Part shown: one piece after another, positions 1 to 7,738 of the stretch
Position numbering within the stretch: the stretch's first letter is position 1
How the letters are laid out: every line of letters begins with the position of its first letter
DNA from: JBGTCY01 sp041748615
GTDB lineage: Bacteria; Bacteroidota; Bacteroidia; Chitinophagales; CAIOSU01
Assembly: GCA_041748615.1 (NCBI GenBank)
Contig: JBGTCY010000086.1
Location: forward strand, 1 to 32,631
Reading direction: 5' to 3'
DNA length: 32,631 nucleotides
The notes under the pieces: model-generated
Database searches by the model: none
Told to the model about the DNA's origin: nothing
The model's input: the letters and a program-made list of their open reading frames with translations, nothing else
Made by a program: the position numbers and the translations under genes

Positions 1-46
1 CCTTATTTCGCGAAAAACAGTTTACATTTCCGAATCAACGGATGTT

Positions 47-871
47 TTATCGAATCAGCAACAGGTAAGCCGCTGCATAAGGAACCGCGAAAATAAACGC
101 GTCAAACCTGTCTAAAAACCCACCGTGACCCGGGAAAAAATGCCCGGTATCCTTAATGCTGACGCTGCGCTTGAACATCGAAACAATCAAGTCGCCCAGC
201 GTGGCGGAAATCCAAATGATTAAAGAAAGAACTAACCAATGTTTTAATTCCAAAATCCCAAAAACAAGAAACTCAAGGTAAGCCACCACCAAACAACCGA
301 ACGCTCCCCCAAAAAATCCTTCGATGGTTTTGTTGGGTGAAATTCTTTCCAGAATTTTATGCTTTCCAAACAGCGAACCGAACACATACGCTGCCGCATC
401 ATTTATCCAAACTAAAAACAAAATGCCCATCACTAACTTCGGCTCGTAAACTTTTTCATCAATCGCCACATAATTGAGCATGGCAAATGGAAGGGATACG
501 TAAATAACTCCGGTGATGTTTTGAGCGATGTTCGACATGGGTCGCGCTGACTCCGAAAAAATTTCAATCGCCAGATAAAGGAAGATTAAACAGATGGGCA
601 GCATATAAATGACTCCGCTCACATAATTTTCCAGCGCCAGCATGGTTGACCAGTAGGTGACCAAGCCCGTTAAAATGCCCAACGGCATGTACAACGCGCT
701 CACCTTGTTGGATTCGCGGGTGTAGCTGATGAGTTTGAAATATTCATACAGGCAGAAAAAAATAATGGCGCTCATCAGCCCGGAATAAGACCAGACATTC
801 CAGAAGATGCCTGCCAGCATGGTGCCTACAAACAGCAGGGCGGTACGCGCCCTGATAAAAAAATTACGCAT
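47..871 (-). CDS. cdsA: Phosphatidate cytidylyltransferase (CDP-diacylglycerol synthase)
   Basis: This 274-residue integral membrane enzyme makes CDP-diacylglycerol from phosphatidic acid and CTP, the branch-point precursor of bacterial phospholipids, at the inner membrane. Most of the protein is hydrophobic helices. The C-terminal quarter carries the family signature: KRSVSIKD, then PGHGGFLDRFD, with the conserved Lys-Asp and Asp-Arg-x-Asp residues. The segment SPNKTIEG, typical of CdsA, precedes it. I chose the ATG at 871; a TTG at 874 directly before it is also possible. The start overlaps the end of the upstream DUF2007 gene by eight bases (ATGCGTAA), which suggests translational coupling. 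It is the last gene of a minus-strand operon inside this window, and anything further downstream lies outside it. Identity is very secure. Confidence 0.95.
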   Translation of the reverse strand: MRNFFIRARTALLFVGTMLAGIFWNVWSYSGLMSAIIFFCLYEYFKLISYTRESNKVSALYMPLGILTGLVTYWSTMLALENYVSGVIYMLPICLIFLYLAIEIFSESARPMSNIAQNITGVIYVSLPFAMLNYVAIDEKVYEPKLVMGILFLVWINDAAAYVFGSLFGKHKILERISPNKTIEGFFGGAFGCLVVAYLEFLVFGILELKHWLVLSLIIWISATLGDLIVSMFKRSVSIKDTGHFFPGHGGFLDRFDAFIFAVPYAAAYLLLIR

Positions 872-1073
872 CAAAAGCGTTTTTAATCAGATTAACAGCC
901 TTCATCGCATCATCTTTATTTACATAAACCTCCGCTTCGCCAATCACCTTAGTCACAGGGTCTTTCTTATTCAGTACTACCGCGGTGATGCCTTCTTCTT
1001 CCAGCAAACCCTTCACGACCTCCGCCCTGTAAAGTTCTTCCGAAACAAATATTTTCATCCAATCTTTTTCCAT
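864..1073 (-). CDS. DUF2007-family small cytosolic protein
   Basis: This 69-residue soluble protein resembles the DUF2007 family (putative signal-transducing proteins). The N-terminal half has the typical pattern of a short beta strand (KIFVSEEL), a helix (AEVVKGLLEEEGI) and a strand (AVVLNKKD). The C-terminal half has a strand (AEVYVNKDD) and a helix (AMKAVNLIKNAF), a PII-like or ferredoxin-like small alpha-beta fold. The biochemical function of the family is not established. It lies three bases after the stop of the CPBP protease gene, and its own end overlaps the cdsA start by eight bases. It is therefore almost certainly translated as the middle member of a three-gene operon. No catalytic residues are apparent. 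Confidence 0.85.
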   Translation of the reverse strand: MEKDWMKIFVSEELYRAEVVKGLLEEEGITAVVLNKKDPVTKVIGEAEVYVNKDDAMKAVNLIKNAFDA

Positions 1074-1076
1074 GGT

Positions 1077-2012
1077 TTATTTTTTGAGAGTTGCCGTTTC
1101 ATCCTCAACCGGTTTTACTGAAAGTTTATCAAACAGGTAAAGTGTCGCCATCAATAAAACTGTTGACACCATCGTGAATGCCGGAGGTAAAGCCTGCATT
1201 GTTTCGATATCGGTGTCCACCATTTTTTTTTGAAACAAATACACCATCACCACCTGGAATCCATTATGCAGAAAGTGGGCAAAAATAGGCACCCAGAGGT
1301 TCCTGCTCCAGTAAAATAAATACCCGAACAAAACGCCCATCATCACGCGGGGTAAAAATCCGAAAAACTGAAAATGAATAAAACTGAAAAAGATACCCGT
1401 CAGCAGAATCGCAACATGCACATTACCAAGCACTTCTTTCAGCAGTTGTTGCAACGCTCCTCTGAACAGCAATTCCTCCGCGATAGCCGGCACAATAGCA
1501 ATCATCAGGAAATTGAGCATGAAATCCATGCGCGTGGGCATGGCAAGCAAAATAACCAGAAGCTCTTCACTGCGCTTTTCCATGTCGCGCAGATATTGCT
1601 CCATTTGACTGAAAGCTGCCGGTAAAGTCATGTTTTGATTCAGGTCAAGCGCCCAGAGAATCAGCGGTCCGGCAAATCCGATTACAAGGATTGAAAGCCC
1701 CAGCAGCTTGATGGAGGGTAGCTGATGCAGCCGCAAAAATTTCCAGCCTTCCGGCTTGTTCAGTAAACTGAAAATCACCACCGGCAACGCGAAAATGCCC
1801 AGCGACATGGTGATTTGCAGCGCTCTCACCAAGTGAATGTTTTGCGCGGCTAATCCGGCAGTTGAAGCGATGGTTTCGTAAGCCTCTTTGCCGTAAATCA
1901 GCATCAGCAATCCCGCTGCCAGCAGGTTGAAAAACAAAAAACATCCCATCCAAATCAGGAAAAACAATCCCAAGCGTTCGGTGGCTGGTTTATGATGCGC
2001 AGGTAGTGTCAT
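1077..2012 (-). CDS. CPBP-family intramembrane metalloprotease (Abi/CAAX protease-like)
   Basis: This 311-residue protein has about eight hydrophobic segments and the three motifs of the CPBP (CAAX protease and bacteriocin-processing, Abi) family. These are EELLFRG with the glutamate pair at residues 179-180 and Arg184, a second motif with His213 (FSFIHF), and a third with His246 and His249 (FAHFLHN). These glutamates and histidines are the expected metal-site or catalytic residues. Family members are glutamic or metallo-type membrane proteases with roles in prenyl-protein processing, bacteriocin immunity or stress; the substrate here cannot be told. It is the first gene of the operon with DUF2007 and cdsA. 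Its ATG (2010-2012) lies opposite the dusB upstream region, so the two transcription units diverge. Confidence 0.88.
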   Translation of the reverse strand: MTLPAHHKPATERLGLFFLIWMGCFLFFNLLAAGLLMLIYGKEAYETIASTAGLAAQNIHLVRALQITMSLGIFALPVVIFSLLNKPEGWKFLRLHQLPSIKLLGLSILVIGFAGPLILWALDLNQNMTLPAAFSQMEQYLRDMEKRSEELLVILLAMPTRMDFMLNFLMIAIVPAIAEELLFRGALQQLLKEVLGNVHVAILLTGIFFSFIHFQFFGFLPRVMMGVLFGYLFYWSRNLWVPIFAHFLHNGFQVVMVYLFQKKMVDTDIETMQALPPAFTMVSTVLLMATLYLFDKLSVKPVEDETATLKK

Positions 2013-2034
2013 GAACTTTTCTCATTCAGCGTGC

Positions 2035-2044
2035 GTAAATTTAC
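2035..2044. promoter_or_regulatory. Candidate shared, palindromic -7 element between the CPBP operon and dusB
   Basis: The ten bases GTAAATTTAC are a perfect palindrome in the 43-base gap between the divergent CPBP and dusB starts. TAAATTTA (2036-2043) resembles the Bacteroidota -7 consensus TAnnTTTG, with the last base differing, on both strands. It would sit 12 bases before the dusB ATG and 23 bases before the CPBP ATG. No clear -33 TTG was found. The role is inferred from position and resemblance only. Confidence 0.35.
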
Positions 2045-2055
2045 ACTTTCAATTC

Positions 2056-3054
2056 ATGGTCAAAATAGCCAACATCGAATTAGGGGAATTTCCCCTGCTG
2101 CTCGCTCCGATGGAAGACGTGAGCGACCCTCCTTTTCGCGGATTATGCAAAAAGCATGGCGCTGACCTCATGTTCACCGAGTTTATTTCATCCGAAGGCT
2201 TGATTCGCTATGCCGACAAAAGCGTTCAAAAACTTGACATCTTTGATTATGAACAGCCGATTGGTATCCAGATTTTTGGAGGTGAAATTGATTCCATGCG
2301 CAGGGCTGCCGAAATTGTGGAGGAAGCAAAACCGGATTTATTGGATATCAACTACGGCTGCCCGGTACATAAAGTAGTGTGTAAAGATGCGGGTGCCGGC
2401 ATTTTGAAAGATATTCCCAAGATGGTGAGACTGACAGAAGAAATCGTGAAATCCACCGCGCTGCCTGTGACCGTGAAAACCCGCCTCGGATGGGATGAAA
2501 ATTCCAAATTCATCGTGGAAGTGGCGGAACGGCTGCAGGACATCGGCATCAAGGCGATTTCCATCCACGGACGCACCCGCAAACAAATGTATAAAGGCGA
2601 TGCCGACTGGTCGCTGATTGCTGCGGTGAAAAATAACCCGCGCATGAACATCCCCGTGTTTGGCAACGGAGACGTGGACTCTCCTCAAAAAGCTAAAGAA
2701 ATGCGCGACACTTACGGAGTTGACGGCATCATGATTGGCAGGGCAAGCATCGGTCACCCCTGGATTTTCAGGGAAATCAAACACTATTTCGCCACCGGTG
2801 AAATCCTGCCCCCGCCCACCTTGCAGGAGCGCGTGGATGCCTGCCGCGAACATGTCACCCGCTCTGTAGAATGGAAAGGCGGCAAGCTCGGCATTCTCGA
2901 AATGCGCAGGCATTACGCGAACTATTTCAGAGGCTATCCCAATGTAAAACCGCTGCGCCAGCTATTAGTGACTGCCGACACGCTGGATGAGGTGCTGGAG
3001 ATTCTTTGGAAAGTGCCTGAAATCCTGGCGCAAAGTTTTTCGGAAGCAGCGTGA
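2056..3054 (+). CDS. dusB: tRNA-dihydrouridine synthase, DusB type
   Basis: This 332-residue flavoenzyme reduces specific uridines in the tRNA D-loop to dihydrouridine using FMN and NADPH. The TIM-barrel begins with LLLAPMEDVSDPPFRGLC. The active-site motif NYGCPVHKV gives catalytic Cys102. The RNA- and FMN-binding motifs follow in order: KTRLGWD, ISIHGRTRKQMYKG, VFGNGDV and IMIGRASIGHPWIF. The C-terminal part (from about residue 260) is the helical Dus tRNA-binding domain. The reading frame is open from an ATG at 2011, but I chose 2056. The extra 15 residues are not family-like, and the candidate promoter at 2035-2044 lies inside that extension. The gene is transcribed alone, divergent from the CPBP operon. 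Confidence 0.93.
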   Translation: MVKIANIELGEFPLLLAPMEDVSDPPFRGLCKKHGADLMFTEFISSEGLIRYADKSVQKLDIFDYEQPIGIQIFGGEIDSMRRAAEIVEEAKPDLLDINYGCPVHKVVCKDAGAGILKDIPKMVRLTEEIVKSTALPVTVKTRLGWDENSKFIVEVAERLQDIGIKAISIHGRTRKQMYKGDADWSLIAAVKNNPRMNIPVFGNGDVDSPQKAKEMRDTYGVDGIMIGRASIGHPWIFREIKHYFATGEILPPPTLQERVDACREHVTRSVEWKGGKLGILEMRRHYANYFRGYPNVKPLRQLLVTADTLDEVLEILWKVPEILAQSFSEAA

Positions 3055-3323
3055 GGAAATAAATTAGGCACGTTTCCAAAAAATATCTTCCTCTGACATC
3101 TCAAGTCTAATATCTGCTATTGAAGTCTTCAAATTCCGATGTTGATTTTACAACTTCATTGAGTGGTGAATTTCAATCAATCAATACAATCTGGCGCGTA
3201 CGTGTTTCGTCTGCTCATCGTATCGCTTTGGTAGCGCGCTCGTCAGAACGGTGAGGGAATTTATCAGCAAAAATCCACAACATCCCTAACTTCTAAAACC
3301 CACTTTCAAAAAAATAAAATAAC

Positions 3324-4157
3324 TCATCTCTTTACAAACTTCACCGTTTCGCTTTTTCCTTCTTTCTCCATTCTTAAAAAATAGATGCCCGGATGCAGCA
3401 TCGAAACATCCATCGAATTTTCATTTCGTAAAATGGTATAGAGAATACGTCTGCCGGTTATATCAAAAATCGAAATATTGAGTTCGACAGGGACAGGCAA
3501 ATTAAAATGCAATTTATTCTCGCAGGGATTCGGATATAGGCTAAATGCTATTGAATATTTTTCCTCAACGGAAGTATAATCATAACAAACCAACCCGCTT
3601 TCAATATTTGTTTTGAAATCAGCATAGGCGACATTGCGAATCTTATAAAACACATCGGAATGATAGGGCAGGAAAGGTACAGGGAAATCGCGATAATCTT
3701 CATATACCAATCCTCTTAGTGTGTCCTCTCTGAAAATCAAAAAATTTTTAAAACAAAAAGTCCCGTTCAAATATTCATAATCCACATATTGCTCCATGCT
3801 GTCAATGCTGAAATAGGTTGAACGCAACTTTATTAAGATTGTGTCGCCCGTGAAAAAATGCCGGGTCCCCCAATCACACATACTATGGTATTCCTCAGAC
3901 CATACTGTTATCGTATCCTCCAATATCGTTCCCCTCAGCGTTTCTATTAATTTGAAAGCCATGCCGACATACAAAGCATTTTCCGGTATTTGCTGATGAG
4001 CGTTGTCATAAACGAAATAGTCGTTCAGCTTTACGCCAAGTACAATGAGGGATGTGTCGCCTTCAATATTCTGGCAAAATCCCATACTCGCACCGCAGGA
4101 ACAGGCAATACCCTCTATAGAAAAAAAGATAAAAATTGCCGTAATAAAGTTTTTCAT
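3324..4157 (-). CDS. Secreted protein with T9SS type A C-terminal sorting domain
   Basis: This 277-residue protein has an N-terminal signal sequence (a basic start, then a hydrophobic stretch to about residue 18) directly followed by a Cys-Ser-Cys motif. The last 70 or so residues are a Por secretion-tail domain: FSLYPNPCENKLHF, then IFDITGRRI, and PGIYFLRMEKEGKSETVKFVKR at the end. This domain directs export across the outer membrane by the type IX secretion system. The central part (about residues 20-195) has several cysteines and no motif I can name. The N-terminal CSC right after the signal peptide recalls the TIMP/netrin-like fold, but this is only an impression. It stands alone on the minus strand between two plus-strand genes. 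GldM and GldA elsewhere in the window fit a T9SS-bearing organism. Confidence 0.8.
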   Translation of the reverse strand: MKNFITAIFIFFSIEGIACSCGASMGFCQNIEGDTSLIVLGVKLNDYFVYDNAHQQIPENALYVGMAFKLIETLRGTILEDTITVWSEEYHSMCDWGTRHFFTGDTILIKLRSTYFSIDSMEQYVDYEYLNGTFCFKNFLIFREDTLRGLVYEDYRDFPVPFLPYHSDVFYKIRNVAYADFKTNIESGLVCYDYTSVEEKYSIAFSLYPNPCENKLHFNLPVPVELNISIFDITGRRILYTILRNENSMDVSMLHPGIYFLRMEKEGKSETVKFVKR

Positions 4158-4341
4158 TCCTCTAAGATAAAAAAAACAGAGATATTACTTTCGATAATTC
4201 TGTTGCCGTATTTTTACATACATGCCATTGCCATGAAAAAAACGAACTACCTTAAATTCATATTAGCCAGTTGACAACTGCCCAAATAGAACAATCATTA
4301 ACTCCGCAAATAATACTCACCTCAACAAACATATTTATCAC

Positions 4342-7300
4342 ATGAACACCCCCGCCTCCTACCGTCAACACTTCCACGAACAACTCGCCCGCCTCAATCC
4401 GCAGCAGCGCGAAGCGGTCGAAACGATTGAAGGTCCCGTGCTCGTGATTGCCGGACCGGGAACGGGCAAGACTCAAATTCTTGCCGCGCGCATCGGCTAC
4501 ATTCTTGAAAACACAGACGCGCGTCCTGAAAATATTCTTTGCCTCACCTATACCGATTCGGGCGCGATTGCCATGCGCAAACGTCTGTTTCAGTTCATTG
4601 GTCCGGAGGCTTACCGGCTTACGATTAATACGTTTCACGCATTTTGCAACAATGTGATTCAGGACAATCTCGACCTCTTCGGTATTTACAACTTGCAAGC
4701 CGTTTCAGACCTTGAAGTAGCGGAAATTCTTCGCGCGATGATTGACGGTTTCGCGCACGAGCACCCGCTGAAGCGCTACACCGGCAGTGCCTACTATGAT
4801 AGCGGGCGCATGAAAAATCTTTTTTCACTGATGAAGAGAGAGGACTGGTCACCTGAACACATTATTTCAAAAGCCGATGAATATATCACCTCGCTGCCCG
4901 AACGCGAAGTATTTCAATACAAACGCGCCAACAAAAAGAAAGGCATCGAAGTGGGCGACCCGAAGCAGGAAAAAATCAATGAAGAGATTGCAAAAATGGA
5001 AAAGCTCAAAGCTGCCGCGCGGGAATATCCTCAATTCATCGAGCGCATGCGTAAAGCCGCTCGCTACGATTTCGATGACATGCTGCTCTGGGTGCATGAT
5101 GCTTTTTCCAAAAACGAAAACCTTCTGCTGAATTACCAGGAGCGTTTCCAATATGTGCTGGTGGACGAATACCAGGATACCAACGGGATTCAAAACAAAA
5201 TCATGCACCAACTCATCAGCTACTGGGACGTTCCGAATGTGTTCGTGGTGGGCGATGACGACCAGTCCATCTACCGCTTTCAGGGCGCCAACGTGGAAAA
5301 CATTCTACAATTCTATCACGAGTTTCAACCCAACGTGAAAGTGGTGGTCATCACCGACAACTACCGTTCCACGCAAAATATTCTCGACACGGCAAAAGCG
5401 CTCATTAATGTCAACCGCGAGCGGCTGATTAATGCGATTCCAAACCTGAGTAAAAATTTATCGGCAAAAGGCGAAAATGCGGAGTTGAACATCTTACCCG
5501 AAATCCGCGAATATCCGAGCGAGGCTTATGAAATCGCGCACATCGCCAACGAAATCATCCGGCTGCGGGAACAGGGCGTTGACCCCGCGCGTGTTGCCGT
5601 GATTTACCGCAAGCACCGTCAGGTTGAAGATTTGGCGAAATACCTCGAGTCGAAAAATATGCCGGTGATTCTCAAACGCAGAGCGAATGTATTGGATGCT
5701 GCACTCGCGCAGCAACTCGTTATTCTGTTGAAATATATTGACGCGGAAACCCGTCACCCGCACAGCGGAGAGCATCTGTTGTTTGAAATTTTGCATTTCG
5801 GGGTTTTCGAAATTGAAGCGCTCGCGATTGCAAGACTTTCGATGGATGTGAAAAATGAAAGAGGCAAGCTCACTTGGCGTGATGCCATCAGACGCGCTTC
5901 CTACAAAATCAAACAAGACCTTTTCGAAACCAAAGAAAATGAAACGCTCCGCAACATTCAGCGGTTGAGCGACAACATCGAATACTGGATTAAGGAATCT
6001 AAAAACATTACCGTGCAGGCGTTGCTGGAAAAAATCGTGACGCGCGGTGGCGTGCTGCGCTTCATTATGAACTCGCCCGAAAAAATCTGGCTGATGCAGG
6101 AACTGACCACGTTTTTTGATTTTGTGAAAGACGAAAGCGCGAAAGACCCGCGTCTCACCGTTGCCCGTCTCTCGGAAACGATTCGCCTGATGCAGGAAGA
6201 TGAAATTGAACTGCCGGTGAACAAACTGTCATACTCCGAAAACGGAGTGACGCTGATGACCGCTCACGCTTCAAAGGGATTGGAGTTTGATTACGTGTAT
6301 CTTTTCGGCTGCACGGATGATGCATGGGGAAGAGGAGGCAGTAATTACGGCTTTTCATTGCCCGATAACATGACACTGCATGTCGCGCCCGATGGCGATG
6401 AGATGGAAGAAACAAGACGGTTGTTTTACGTGGCGCTCACCCGCGCGAAACAGCATCTCATCATCAGCTATCACACCGCGAACAACAAGATGAAAGAACA
6501 AACCGAATGTCCTTTCGTGGGCGAAATTGTGGCAGCTACCGGAGTTGCTGTCAATAAAATCAATCTGCCGGATAATGAGGTGATGCGCTATCACGAACAA
6601 CTCATGCTCGAATCGGAGCCGCCATCGCTCGAACTTGCGGAAGAAGCGCTGCTGCGCAAAAAATTGGAAAACTACTCCATGAGCGTCACGCATCTCAATG
6701 AGTACCTGCGCTGTTCCGTCAGTTTTTATTTTAAATATATTCTGGGTGTTCCCACCGCGAAAAATGAACATCTCGCGTTCGGAAATGCCGTGCATTACGC
6801 ATTGGAAAAATTGTTCAAAAAAATGTTGGACAATGAAAGGCAATTTCCTCCCGAAGATGAATTTTTACATGACTTTGAAACCTCCATGCAATTCCAGGAA
6901 GAAGCGTTTACTCCCGAACAATTTCAACGGAGGTTGGAATTCGGCAGACAAATTCTCCCGGCTTATTACCGGCATTATATCAACTCCTGGAATAAAGTCG
7001 TTTCCTCTGAGCGCAATATCCGCAATGTGGAGGTGAACGGAGTGCCACTCAATGGTAAACTCGACAAGATTGAATTTGAGGGTAAACTCGCCAACGTGGT
7101 GGATTATAAAACAGGCGACCCGAAAAATGCCAAGAAAAAACTCATCTCTGGCAATGGCGACTACTGGCGACAGGCGGTGTTTTACCGCATTCTTTTAGAA
7201 AACAACCGCGACACCGACTGGCAATTCGCTTCCGCAGAAATTGATTTCATTCAGCCAGGCAAAGACGGTAATTTTTTCAAAGTGCGCATTCCCACAACGG

Positions 7301-7461
7301 ATGATGATGTGAAATTCGTGACCACGCAAATAACAGAGACCTACCAAAGCATCATGAATCTCGAATTCAAAAATGGCTGTGGCGACAAAAACTGCGACTG
7401 GTGCAACTTCGTAAAGTCACGGTATCAGCGAGTGCCGGAGGGTGTGGTGGAGACGGATTGA
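4342..7461 (+). CDS. UvrD/PcrA-type superfamily 1 helicase fused to a C-terminal PD-(D/E)XK nuclease
   Basis: This 1039-residue protein combines a 3'-5' DNA helicase with a RecB/AddB-type nuclease, suggesting a role in DNA repair or double-strand-break end processing in the cytosol. Helicase motifs appear in order: Q-motif LNPQQREAV, Walker A GPGTGKT (38-44), Walker B VDEYQDT (274-280), GDDDQSIYRFQGA, TDNYRSTQNIL, TAHASKGLEFDYVYL and RRLFYVALTRAKQ. The C-terminal module begins near VTHLNEYLRC (Cys791). Nuclease residues Asp908 (GKLDKIE) and Asp921-Tyr-Lys923 (VVDYKTG) are present, followed by QAVFYRILLE. Cys1013, Cys1018 and Cys1021 near the end, with Cys791, could form the 4Fe-4S iron staple known from AddB and Cas4 nucleases. 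No helicase or nuclease partner gene is adjacent. The ATG at 4342 starts just before the Q-motif, as expected. Confidence 0.9.
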   Translation: MNTPASYRQHFHEQLARLNPQQREAVETIEGPVLVIAGPGTGKTQILAARIGYILENTDARPENILCLTYTDSGAIAMRKRLFQFIGPEAYRLTINTFHAFCNNVIQDNLDLFGIYNLQAVSDLEVAEILRAMIDGFAHEHPLKRYTGSAYYDSGRMKNLFSLMKREDWSPEHIISKADEYITSLPEREVFQYKRANKKKGIEVGDPKQEKINEEIAKMEKLKAAAREYPQFIERMRKAARYDFDDMLLWVHDAFSKNENLLLNYQERFQYVLVDEYQDTNGIQNKIMHQLISYWDVPNVFVVGDDDQSIYRFQGANVENILQFYHEFQPNVKVVVITDNYRSTQNILDTAKALINVNRERLINAIPNLSKNLSAKGENAELNILPEIREYPSEAYEIAHIANEIIRLREQGVDPARVAVIYRKHRQVEDLAKYLESKNMPVILKRRANVLDAALAQQLVILLKYIDAETRHPHSGEHLLFEILHFGVFEIEALAIARLSMDVKNERGKLTWRDAIRRASYKIKQDLFETKENETLRNIQRLSDNIEYWIKESKNITVQALLEKIVTRGGVLRFIMNSPEKIWLMQELTTFFDFVKDESAKDPRLTVARLSETIRLMQEDEIELPVNKLSYSENGVTLMTAHASKGLEFDYVYLFGCTDDAWGRGGSNYGFSLPDNMTLHVAPDGDEMEETRRLFYVALTRAKQHLIISYHTANNKMKEQTECPFVGEIVAATGVAVNKINLPDNEVMRYHEQLMLESEPPSLELAEEALLRKKLENYSMSVTHLNEYLRCSVSFYFKYILGVPTAKNEHLAFGNAVHYALEKLFKKMLDNERQFPPEDEFLHDFETSMQFQEEAFTPEQFQRRLEFGRQILPAYYRHYINSWNKVVSSERNIRNVEVNGVPLNGKLDKIEFEGKLANVVDYKTGDPKNAKKKLISGNGDYWRQAVFYRILLENNRDTDWQFASAEIDFIQPGKDGNFFKVRIPTTDDDVKFVTTQITETYQSIMNLEFKNGCGDKNCDWCNFVKSRYQRVPEGVVETD

Positions 7462-7473
7462 ATTTCTTTCAAA

Positions 7474-7499
7474 ACTGATTTATCGGATAAATAATCAGT
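7474..7499. repeat. Inverted repeat (hairpin) just downstream of the helicase-nuclease gene
   Basis: ACTGATT (7474-7480) is perfectly complementary to AATCAGT (7493-7499). A nested TATC/GATA pair (7481-7484, 7486-7489) lies inside. It is 12 bases after the stop codon. No U-run follows, so it is a weak terminator candidate or an RNA-stabilising hairpin. Confidence 0.4.
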
Positions 7500-7502
7500 C
7501 CA

Positions 7503-7514
7503 AACACCGGTGTT
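7503..7514. promoter_or_regulatory. 12-bp perfect palindrome in the amtB upstream region
   Basis: AACACCGGTGTT equals its own reverse complement. It is GC-rich in the middle of an otherwise AT-rich gap, 225 bases before the amtB start. A dimeric regulator could bind such a site. No regulator is identified, and a chance palindrome cannot be excluded. Confidence 0.3.
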
Positions 7515-7600
7515 ATCTGCCCTTTAAAAATTTGATTTTCTATCAAAATTGAAAAATAAATAATTATATTATTATCCATCAAATTGCCATTTTTAAATGT

Positions 7601-7615
7601 CAATATTGAATATTG
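7601..7615. promoter_or_regulatory. 15-bp palindrome upstream of amtB, candidate operator
   Basis: CAATATT-G-AATATTG is a perfect 7-bp inverted repeat around a single central base, 124 bases before the amtB ATG. A looser inverted repeat, TTTGAT/ATCAAA, lies at 7531-7547. Position and symmetry suggest an operator for nitrogen-responsive control, but this is inference; AT-rich palindromes also occur by chance. Confidence 0.35.
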
Positions 7616-7738
7616 TTCAATTATTTTTTAGAAAATCAATGGTTTTTAAAGAAAAATGTAAATTTTTTTACAAAATATTTCTGTATTTTGTCTTTACTTT
7701 ACAGCCTGAAAAGTTTTTAACCCTTTTTTTATTGTTTT

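Noticed and set aside
2338..2913. Minus-strand frame of 191 codons inside dusB
   Set aside because: A long antisense shadow of a conserved gene with a clear catalytic motif in the sense frame.
4258..4698. Minus-strand frame of 146 codons opposite the helicase start
   Set aside because: It lies opposite strongly conserved helicase motifs, so it is a shadow of that gene.
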